From assembly GCA_019090455.1 (NCBI GenBank), contig JAHRWA010000039.1:372001-436000 (forward strand): DNA of 64,000 nt. The letters are read 5' to 3'. The position numbers were made by a program, and so were the translations under genes. The stretch's first letter is position 1, and every line of letters starts with the position of its first letter. The DNA comes from Pseudomonadales bacterium. Its GTDB lineage: Bacteria; Pseudomonadota; Gammaproteobacteria; Pseudomonadales; DC-out160. Below the pieces are notes generated by a model. The model saw only the letters and a list, made by a program, of their open reading frames with translations, was not told the DNA's origin and did no database searches. Below, in pieces: positions 57,822 through 64,000 of the stretch.

Positions 57822-58610
57822 CTAATTAGGTGGCTCTTCTCCTTTTTTACAATTTCCCCAGTCACAGCGCACTACTACTTGGCTGCCATTTTTACAATAA
57901 ACGCCGTAATACTCTAATGGCCAGTCACTGAGGATATTAACGACTGAATTTTCTAAGCAAATTCGCTTACGGGCAATTTTTTCAACCAGCATTAACGATC
58001 GCCCCTCTTTACGTTGCGCTTTCAAATTAGAATCAATACGGGGAACGAGATGAGGCTTGGTCGTCGCTTCTTCTATATAGTCGGCTTTAATATTTTCAAG
58101 AACAGGAAACATGGCTTTATTTTTTTCCATATCTTTAAGCCCACTACGGTAAGGCTCAAGATATCTCCCGCAAGCCTTTTCACGGTAATTTGTTCGTACA
58201 ATACGCGATACCAAATCTTGATTCCCTTCTGAAGTGGCTTCCAATACAAAACGAATCGCATCCAATTGGCCTGCAACCTTGCCAATTTGGCCCTGCCTCA
58301 GTTGTATATTGGCCTTTAATTCCGCATCACTCACAGCAACGTAAGGCCAATTTTTCTCCCACCATTTGTGTTGAACCAATCTGCCGAAGCCTTCAAGGTG
58401 CATTCCACCTTGAGCACAAGCATCAGCAATGGCCTGCAAACGTATATTCTCCTTGATAGCATATTGAGCTGCCGCATAGCGTTGTTCAATAGAATAATGA
58501 ATTACCTTCTTGCCGCTACATCCCGTCATGGCGAAGGTCAACACCAACAGAAAAATGGTAGATCGAAATAGTTTGTTCCAAAGTACTTTGTCACAATTGA
58601 AAAAATCCAT
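57822..58610 (-). CDS. Lipoprotein of unknown function
   Basis: A 262-residue exported lipoprotein with lipobox TFAMTGC-SGKK. The mature part is helical (IEQRYAAAQYAIKENIRLQAIADACAQ) with Cys residues that may pair and a Lys/Arg-rich middle. The C-terminus contains CxxCxx-like spacing (YCKNGSQVVVRCDWGNCKKG). I recognise no family. It starts at ATG 58610 and is divergent from the DUF1461 gene; a terminator and repeats follow it. Confidence 0.65.
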   Translation of the reverse strand: MDFFNCDKVLWNKLFRSTIFLLVLTFAMTGCSGKKVIHYSIEQRYAAAQYAIKENIRLQAIADACAQGGMHLEGFGRLVQHKWWEKNWPYVAVSDAELKANIQLRQGQIGKVAGQLDAIRFVLEATSEGNQDLVSRIVRTNYREKACGRYLEPYRSGLKDMEKNKAMFPVLENIKADYIEEATTKPHLVPRIDSNLKAQRKEGRSLMLVEKIARKRICLENSVVNILSDWPLEYYGVYCKNGSQVVVRCDWGNCKKGEEPPN

Positions 58611-58765
58611 TACGTACCCCGCCCCCGATTTATGAAACCAAATTAATATATTGAATCTAGGATTTATTGATAAGCTATAATACTAGCAAATAAAAACACG
58701 ACTTTTAATATTATCCCTCTCAACCCTTCGCATTTGCAGGCACCCTCTGCCTAAGGTCCACTAAG

Positions 58766-59587
58766 ATGAAACAACCATCCCCTATTAAAAACCCAATGAA
58801 AAGCGCATTTGCATCGCTTACCCTTTGGTTTGGGCCCTTTTTATTGATTATACTTTCTAGCTTTTATCTCAGCTGGAAAGTGCTTGCGACCGCCGATTTT
58901 CTATACCCATTTTGGTATCAACACATTCACATCGAACAAGCGATCGATCGATATGCTCCCGAAAACAAATATAAACACAATTTTACAGATACAAATGAGG
59001 CTGAACGCTTTCGATTATTTAGTGCTATTTTGAAGGCCGTTCAGAATCAAGGGGAAGGTCTAAGCGAGATCAAATACCATCACCCTAATGGCAATCCCAT
59101 TGATAATTTACTGACGACGGCGGAAATCATTCACTTACAAGATGTCGCAAAGATCATTACGATATTTTTTTGGACTGGAGTGGCATCAACCTTAGCGCTT
59201 TTCCCGGCGCTCCTCCTCCTGCGGAAAAAGCAAATACCTATGCCAAAAAAAACCACTCTCATTGGCACGATGATCGTCATATTTACCGCTGCGGGACTCG
59301 CTGTTTTAGCCATTGGCCCAGTAGATTTCTTTTACGATTTACATGTCCGTATCTTTCCAGACAATCACCAATGGTTTTTTTATTATCAAGAATCGTTGAT
59401 GACAACATTGATGCTGGCACCCACCTTATTTGGCTACATTGCCCTGACATGGGCAATTACCAGTTTTTTATTAACAACACTTATCTTGCAAGGCTGCCAT
59501 TACTGCAGTCTCTGTTCCAAACCCAGCACAGTAAAGTCCGCAGGACTGGCGGCTCCAACTAAAAGAACGAAAAAAGGCATTAAATAA
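58766..59587 (+). CDS. DUF1461 integral membrane protein
   Basis: A 273-residue membrane protein of the DUF1461 type. Hydrophobic segments lie at about residues 15-40, 126-150, 165-188 and 210-240. The soluble loop contains FRLFSAILKAVQNQGEGLSEIKYHHPNG, close to the motif of the family. It has a short Cys-containing C-terminus (GCHYCSLC). Function is unknown in the family. It is convergent with parA, with a hairpin between them. Confidence 0.85.
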   Translation: MKQPSPIKNPMKSAFASLTLWFGPFLLIILSSFYLSWKVLATADFLYPFWYQHIHIEQAIDRYAPENKYKHNFTDTNEAERFRLFSAILKAVQNQGEGLSEIKYHHPNGNPIDNLLTTAEIIHLQDVAKIITIFFWTGVASTLALFPALLLLRKKQIPMPKKTTLIGTMIVIFTAAGLAVLAIGPVDFFYDLHVRIFPDNHQWFFYYQESLMTTLMLAPTLFGYIALTWAITSFLLTTLILQGCHYCSLCSKPSTVKSAGLAAPTKRTKKGIK

Positions 59588-59597
59588 GAATTTCGGG

Positions 59598-59619
59598 TAG
59601 GCAAGGAGATCCTCGCCTA
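59598..59619. terminator. Imperfect hairpin between DUF1461 and parA
   Basis: TAGGC-A-AGGA (59598-59607) faces TCCT-C-GCCTA (59610-59619), nine pairs with one A-C mismatch and a two-base gap. It lies between convergent stops and could help end both transcripts, but no U-tract follows on either strand. Confidence 0.3.
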
Positions 59620-59660
59620 GACACAAGGAACTCAACATCAAGGACAATAGAAATTTAGTC

Positions 59661-60485
59661 TTAAACTGATTCTTTGTCAGCGCTTTGTTTGCTTCGCTGG
59701 TTGGTGACGGCTGAACTCATCTGAGGATGAAGTTCATCAAATAAGGCTAAGAATTCAGACGTTAATTTATGCTTTGGCGCACTTTGAATTAACGGAAGAC
59801 TCTGATCGTGTGATTCCCGCATTTTTACTGAAGATGAGATATAACTATTGAGAATAGGCAATCCCTCTTCCTTCAATTCATTCACCACCCGCACAGGCAA
59901 GCTCGCTCTAGGCTGAAATTGATTAACCACAATGCCTTCTATTTTGAGCTTACTATTATGGTCCTGACAGATTTCTTCTACATTATCCATCAAGCTATAC
60001 AGCGCTTGTCGAGAAAATTCATCACAGTCAAAAGGAATAAGACAGGAATGAGCCGAAATGAGCGCCGACATGGTGTAAAAGTTATAGGCTGGCGGTGTAT
60101 CAATATAGACGGCGTCATAGCGATCAAGTGATGCTAAGGCATCACGCAATTTATATATTTTGTGTTTGGCTTCTAGCTGACCCTGTATCTCACCCAACAC
60201 GGGACTAGAAGGAATAATATCCAAATTAGGGAACGGAGTCCTATGAATAAATGACTGTAACTTTTGAGGCCTCAATTTAAACGACAGCAACTGCGAAAAA
60301 AATACTCCTACATCATTCTGAATTCGTCCGGCATTTTTCCCCAACAGATATTGAGTAGAATTACATTGCGAATCCAAATCAATTAACAATGTTTTTAGCC
60401 CTTTGTGGGCACTAATAGCAGCAAGATTTGAAGCAATGCTGGATTTGCCTACTCCCCCTTTTTGATTAAAAACCACACGACGCAT
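59661..60485 (-). CDS. Orphan ParA/Soj-family ATPase
   Basis: A 274-residue ParA-type ATPase with deviant Walker A KGGVGKSS (residues 9-16), switch I DLDSQCNSTQYL and the VYIDTPPAYNF switch II region. Such ATPases position DNA or protein cargo on the nucleoid. No parB or parS-like gene is next to it, so the cargo may be a chromosomally encoded complex rather than a plasmid. The gene begins at ATG 60485. A TCAAA repeat occurs about 50 bases upstream. Confidence 0.9.
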   Translation of the reverse strand: MRRVVFNQKGGVGKSSIASNLAAISAHKGLKTLLIDLDSQCNSTQYLLGKNAGRIQNDVGVFFSQLLSFKLRPQKLQSFIHRTPFPNLDIIPSSPVLGEIQGQLEAKHKIYKLRDALASLDRYDAVYIDTPPAYNFYTMSALISAHSCLIPFDCDEFSRQALYSLMDNVEEICQDHNSKLKIEGIVVNQFQPRASLPVRVVNELKEEGLPILNSYISSSVKMRESHDQSLPLIQSAPKHKLTSEFLALFDELHPQMSSAVTNQRSKQSADKESV

Positions 60486-60535
60486 ACATTCCCCTTTTTA
60501 TGGTTACAGTGACAAGCTATTAAACAATCAAACTA

Positions 60536-60565
60536 TCAAATCAAATCAAATCAAATCAAATCAAA
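60536..60565. repeat. Six tandem copies of TCAAA upstream of parA
   Basis: TCAAA occurs six times in a row at 60536-60565, starting 51 bases upstream of the parA start codon and on its promoter side. Pentanucleotide tracts of this type can change length by slippage. Confidence 0.95.
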
Positions 60566-60666
60566 TTTTATATTATGCCATTGCTTGTCGTCGATAACAT
60601 TTATAGCTAATTGCCATAATAAGTACGAGCACCTGTATATATAGATACGAGCACCAATTCCCTTAC

Positions 60667-61065
60667 TTATTCATCCTGACTTTCATCGTCTTTATCGCCA
60701 GATCCAAACCATTGCTCCAACTTCTCATCCGCCTTTCGTTGACTTTCCGGATTGATAAATGCGGCAACCGTTGCGATTGCTGCGACCAACACACCCAAAT
60801 CATCCGCAAAACCCACCATCGGTGTTAGATCGGGAATGGCATCCATCGAATTGATAAAGTATCCGAGCGCAGCATAAATGACCGTTTTAGCCCACAAAGG
60901 CGTCTTTTCGGATTTTGCTGCGTAAAAGAGTAGAGTGGCTTTGCTGATCACCTCTATGCCTGCTGTGAATGCGAAGTTTTTCGTTTTAGACCAAAAGCCT
61001 TTATCGGAAAAATCTTTCTCGAAGCCTTCAGCATTGACTGGCTGACTTTCTTTATCTGTACTCAT
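60667..61065 (-). CDS. DUF1232 (YkvA-like) membrane protein
   Basis: A DUF1232 protein with the signature LWAKTVIYAALGYFINSMDAIPDLTPMVGFADDLGVLVAAIATVAAF (about residues 56-102), which forms one or two membrane segments. I place the start at ATG 61065 (MSTDKES), preceded by GAGGTCAGAG. The frame extends to 61137, but the extra residues show no signal and contain Cys and Tyr of random type. The C-terminus is acidic (GDKDDESQDE). Function unknown. It sits on the minus strand behind parA's upstream region. Confidence 0.85.
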   Translation of the reverse strand: MSTDKESQPVNAEGFEKDFSDKGFWSKTKNFAFTAGIEVISKATLLFYAAKSEKTPLWAKTVIYAALGYFINSMDAIPDLTPMVGFADDLGVLVAAIATVAAFINPESQRKADEKLEQWFGSGDKDDESQDE

Positions 61066-61396
61066 TTCACTCTGACCTCGCATCAAATCTATTCTATATA
61101 CTTGAGAACCTACACTATGATCCGAGCAATATATCAAATTCTAAAGTTACCCACACCAAGCCAGCAATTGCTTTCTGCAAGTTAGCTGTTAATGCATACC
61201 AATACAAATTCACAACAGAGTGTTACTATTGAATCCCCCTCAATCTTGATAATATTTCTAGCTTTCATCGATATATACCAGCGATCGGTCTATACAGACA
61301 ATCGACCTGTACAGACGATGAATTCATAGTTAAGTCACCAAAATACGCTGCTTCTCCCTTAATGAGATTGAATAGATCACGACAAGTGCCATTGAT
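61066..61396. other. Divergent intergenic region with an imperfect direct repeat
   Basis: The region separates the DUF1232 and 109-residue genes. ATCGGTCTATACAGAC at 61284-61299 and ATCGACCTGTACAGAC at 61301-61316 form a 17-base-period direct repeat, which may be an operator for the plus-strand gene. No hairpin terminator or RNA gene is visible. Confidence 0.5.
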
Positions 61397-61726
61397 ATGT
61401 TAGTAAATACCATCATCATAATCATTGCAACAGCCTTACTCACTAGCATAACTACGCTAGCCGCTGGTTATTATATTTTCGAAAAGAGGATTAAAATTAA
61501 GCTGGAACAAAAAATTGATGAGAGCATAACGTCTCTGGGTGACACTGTAGAAGAGAAAGTACGTCAGGGCGTTCTAAACGGTATCTCATCTATCCCCTCA
61601 CGCGAAGTATTAAGAGGTACCACCCGAACCATGGCAAAAACGGGAGCAGAAATTGTCGAGGATGGGCTCAAAACAATACTAGGAAAAAAGCCTGTAAAAA
61701 AAGTTCATCCTTCCTCACCAAAATAG
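61397..61726 (+). CDS. Single-pass membrane protein, unknown
   Basis: A 109-residue protein with one N-terminal membrane helix (TIIIIIATALLTSITTLAAGYYIF, about residues 5-28) followed by a charged helical stretch (KLEQKIDESITSLGDTVEEKVRQGVL) and a Lys-rich tail. I recognise no family. Its stop abuts the stop of the convergent SCP2-like gene. The ribosome binding site is weak. It may belong functionally with its envelope-type neighbours, but nothing proves it. Confidence 0.6.
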   Translation: MLVNTIIIIIATALLTSITTLAAGYYIFEKRIKIKLEQKIDESITSLGDTVEEKVRQGVLNGISSIPSREVLRGTTRTMAKTGAEIVEDGLKTILGKKPVKKVHPSSPK

Positions 61727-62524
61727 CTAGCTCCTCACAATATCAGAGCTCTGAATACTCCCTCTTTTTTGAGAAACTACCATACCAAAGAGTCCCACCG
61801 TCCCATAAAATGCAGCTTGAATCGGTTCTTCCTGCAACCAAGGAAAATGCATGTATTTAACGGCGGATATTGCAACAACGATGAGCACCACCAAACCACC
61901 AACGACAACTCTAGTCGTCAATCGCTGTCGTCTTTCAAATTTCAAAAGAAGCGTTTTCATTTCATCTAACCTCTCTTTCTGCATGTCACTATGACGACGA
62001 AGATGTATCACAGCATCATTTACAACTTGAGGTAAGTATTGCATACGCTCGACCCAAATCGGATCTTGGCTTTTCAGGGACTGCCAGATTTCCTCCACAG
62101 AATCGTAATGAGGCATCCACTCCTTAAGAATACCCTGAACGGATAACCAGATATTAAGATCTTTCGCTAAGTCAGACAAACTCTCGATCAACTCACGATC
62201 GCCCACAATCATTATTCGGTCATCGCCTGGAGAGGCTTCAGATTCAGGCAACCCGAAGAGATACCAAGCCAATGTCGCAGCAGGGGCTCGTACTCGCGCA
62301 TCCACGGACCCATAATGCTGATGAAGAACCTGCACTCCGTCTTCACATATCACGATATAAAAGGACGCATACGGTGCAATCGTTTTAATACGAATCACCT
62401 TACCTTTGAACTCTCGCAAAGATGCAAGTAACGCGGGGTCCAAGGACAACGCCTTATTAATCGCGCCCTCAACAACACTTATCAGCATAAGCTGTATCAT
62501 CGACTCACTGTCATCTACAATCAT
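61727..62524 (-). CDS. SCP2/UbiJ-like protein with C-terminal membrane anchor
   Basis: The N-terminal half looks like an SCP2/UbiJ-type lipid-binding domain (INKALSLDPALLASLREFKGKVIRIKTI...YIVICEDGVQVL), followed by a helical segment and a membrane helix near the C-terminus (VVVGGLVVLIVVAISAV). I choose ATG 62524, which has AAAGG seven bases upstream; the longer TTG frame at 62551 adds nine residues. UbiJ proteins help coenzyme Q synthesis, but here the membrane anchor and context differ, so it may be a paralogue with another role. Confidence 0.65.
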   Translation of the reverse strand: MIVDDSESMIQLMLISVVEGAINKALSLDPALLASLREFKGKVIRIKTIAPYASFYIVICEDGVQVLHQHYGSVDARVRAPAATLAWYLFGLPESEASPGDDRIMIVGDRELIESLSDLAKDLNIWLSVQGILKEWMPHYDSVEEIWQSLKSQDPIWVERMQYLPQVVNDAVIHLRRHSDMQKERLDEMKTLLLKFERRQRLTTRVVVGGLVVLIVVAISAVKYMHFPWLQEEPIQAAFYGTVGLFGMVVSQKRGSIQSSDIVRS

Positions 62525-62958
62525 TGCCCAACCTTTGAAGTCTGAACTCAACTATTGACTAAATCACGATGTAATTTGCTCACCACTCAAATAAGCCACC
62601 TTTATTTACCTAAGGATCAACTTAGATCTTTAGGTGCCGAGGATTATCGGCAAAAAAAGATTATATGCTCACAAAAGGTATTAACGAGTATTGGCTCGCA
62701 CGTTATAATAGCCCCAATTCTAAAAATAATCGTTAGTGAGCGCCCCTAATTTTTTATTTCATTTCGGTCATTTAGGGGCAATAACATTATTGTTGTTAAT
62801 CCCCTCAAAACAATAACTTTATGATGGAAAATCAGCCTCGATTTTCCATCATAAAGTTATTGCATTTTTATAGGTCGCCACTTACTGACAGCTCGGCTTC
62901 TATTAATTTTATTTAACACTCAAGTATATTTTGTCTATCGAAAGGAAGGCGTAGCTAA
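62525..62958. other. Divergent intergenic region rich in inverted repeats
   Basis: The 434-base region lies between divergent genes. It contains a GCCCCTAA/TTAGGGGC inverted repeat (62742-62749 and 62772-62779), a short CAATAA/TTATTG repeat (62779-62784 and 62787-62792), and a perfect 23-bp inverted repeat (62811-62862). The plus-strand frame at 62555-62749 shows no protein-like features. Promoters for both neighbours must overlap these elements. Confidence 0.6.
62811..62862. repeat. Perfect 23-bp inverted repeat with 6-base loop
   Basis: The arm at 62811-62833 (starts CAATAACTTTATGATGG) is the exact reverse complement of 62840-62862, separated by AGCCTC. It is flanked by AAAA on the left and CATTTTTA on the right, so it resembles a long bidirectional terminator, although it lies in a divergent promoter region. 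Confidence 0.95.
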
Positions 62959-64000
62959 ATGTTGGAATCTTTACTTCAAGCATGTAACCAAATTTTCTCA
63001 GTGTTGTTCGGACCAGACGCCTTAGCCTATTGGGCTATTCCGCTCATTGCTGGCGGTGTCGGCTGGACTACAAATTGGCTGGCCATACAACTTACTTTTT
63101 ACCCGACTGAATTTATTGGAATACCTCCCTACCTTGGATGGCAAGGCATTATTCCCCGTAACGTGGAAAAAATGGCAAACATTGTCGTGGATAAAGTCAT
63201 AAGCAAACTCGGGTCACTGACTGAAGTGTTTGAACAGATGGAACCCGATAAAATTGCACACCATATTGCAGAGGCCAGCATATCTCGTATAGAGGAATAT
63301 ACGGATGAAATAATGACAGATAGAAATGCCATTTTATGGGAAAACTTACCAAACGTACTAAAACAAAGAGTTTACAGCCGTGCACGAAAACAATTGCCTG
63401 TCGTGTTAAATAACATGATCCAAGATATAGGTGAGAATATTGAAGACTTGATAGATCTAAAACACATGATTGTTACACAGCTATCCTCTGATACAACCCT
63501 ACTGAACCGCGTGTTTAAGCAAGTAGGCGAAAAGGAATTCAAATTCGTCATCAATTCTGGCTTGGTATTTGGAGTAATTTTTGGCGTGATTCAAATGATC
63601 GTATGGATACTATACCCCAAAGCTTGGGTTCTCCCGGCATTTGGTTGTTTCGTAGGGTATGCAACAAACTGGCTTGCACTGAATCTTATTTTTCGCCCCT
63701 TAAACCCTATTAAAATTTCGCGTTGGACGCTGCAAGGTGTATTCATAAAAAGGCAAAAAGAAGTTGCCGAGGTCTTCTGCCACATTGTCACTAGAGAAGT
63801 AATGACAATTAAACATCTCATGGCGGCCATGCTGAATGGGCCCAAAAAAGACCGAGCCAAAACGCTGATTAAGAAACACATTAAACCAGTAGTGGAAGGC
63901 GGGACCGTTAAATTTGCGGCTCAACTGGCTATCGGCCCCAGTGGATATGTTCGCTTGAAAAAATCAATCGAAGAAAAAGCAATAGAGATCTCCACCGATC
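62959..64000 (+). CDS. DUF445 membrane protein (3' end outside window)
   Basis: The product begins at ATG 62959 with AAGGAAGG nine bases upstream, and the frame stays open to the window edge (about 347 residues seen). It has the DUF445 pattern of GVGWTTNWLAIQLTFYP near the N-terminus and again CFVGYATNWLALNLIFRPL in the second half, each forming a hydrophobic hairpin, with helical stretches between. The family is predicted inner-membrane, function unknown. It is the right-most gene, divergent from the SCP2-like gene. Confidence 0.93.
   Translation, partial: MLESLLQACNQIFSVLFGPDALAYWAIPLIAGGVGWTTNWLAIQLTFYPTEFIGIPPYLGWQGIIPRNVEKMANIVVDKVISKLGSLTEVFEQMEPDKIAHHIAEASISRIEEYTDEIMTDRNAILWENLPNVLKQRVYSRARKQLPVVLNNMIQDIGENIEDLIDLKHMIVTQLSSDTTLLNRVFKQVGEKEFKFVINSGLVFGVIFGVIQMIVWILYPKAWVLPAFGCFVGYATNWLALNLIFRPLNPIKISRWTLQGVFIKRQKEVAEVFCHIVTREVMTIKHLMAAMLNGPKKDRAKTLIKKHIKPVVEGGTVKFAAQLAIGPSGYVRLKKSIEEKAIEISTD

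Noticed and set aside
59661-60485. Plasmid partition locus around parA
   Set aside because: No parB, no replication gene and no mobile element nearby; chromosomal housekeeping context.
62555-62749. 64-codon plus-strand frame upstream of the DUF445 gene
   Set aside because: It runs into inverted repeats, has no ribosome binding site and lacks family features.

Overview
The window is a chromosomal stretch of a Gram-negative gammaproteobacterium. The evidence is RapA, RdgC, Prc/Tsp, DsbA, the large NAD-type glutamate dehydrogenase, many lipoproteins and signal peptides, and an outer-membrane barrel. The moderate-to-low GC, the methylmalonyl-CoA route and the many c-di-GMP proteins would suit a marine or oil-associated lineage, but that is inference. 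I see no rRNA, tRNA, CRISPR array, transposase, integrase or prophage gene. Gene density and codon style look uniform, so this is mostly core and lineage-specific chromosome rather than an island.

Layout. 1-3443 (-) is the N-terminal two thirds of an NAD-glutamate dehydrogenase cut by the window edge. 3755-11047 (+) is a complete MoxR/Bat operon: MoxR ATPase, DUF58, DUF4381, BatA, a BatB-BatC (VWA plus TPR) fusion, and BatD. A secreted MORN-repeat protein and SerA follow on the minus strand. RapA (+) is preceded by a possible 22-codon leader ORF whose stop abuts the rapA start. Then come a small conserved-looking protein, a CaiB-type CoA transferase, a Sel1-like protein and a lone cyclic-nucleotide-binding protein. 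20858-28939 (-) is a propionate operon (mutase, MeaB, carboxyltransferase, unusually large biotin carboxylase/biotin carrier). The epimerase is divergent at 29177, so the complete propionyl-CoA to succinyl-CoA route is present.

29597-40170 holds a pseudouridine synthase, dUTPase-like protein, M18 aminopeptidase, a membrane GGDEF protein with a degenerate catalytic motif but an intact I-site, a PqiA-like protein, a DUF2806-like protein, a PilZ protein, Prc protease and RdgC. 40204-42319 (-) holds a PrcB-like lipoprotein, DsbA and a PKD-type lipoprotein. 42561-46655 (-) is a 1364-residue PilZ-DUF1631-GGDEF-EAL protein. 46790-53030 (-) is a same-strand envelope cluster: metallophosphoesterase, POTRA-less TpsB-like barrel, DUF4382 lipoprotein, ECF sigma factor, DUF3619-like membrane protein, small secreted protein and an 18-residue-repeat DUF3106 protein. 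The right end has an M16C (PreP-like) protease, a lipoprotein hydrolase whose only good start may be ATT, secreted unknowns, DUF1461, an orphan ParA, DUF1232, an SCP2/UbiJ-like membrane protein and the start of a DUF445 protein.

The best leads for something undescribed are: (1) the envelope cluster at 46790-53030 beside the giant c-di-GMP protein; (2) the rapA leader ORF; (3) the divergent 977-residue single-chain acyl-CoA carboxylase subunit; (4) the I-site-only GGDEF receptor; (5) several short-repeat and palindromic promoter elements, notably the perfect 23-bp inverted repeat upstream of the DUF445 gene and the TCAAA repeat upstream of parA. I found no defence system or obviously novel multi-gene machine, and all functional statements rest on recognised motifs read by eye.
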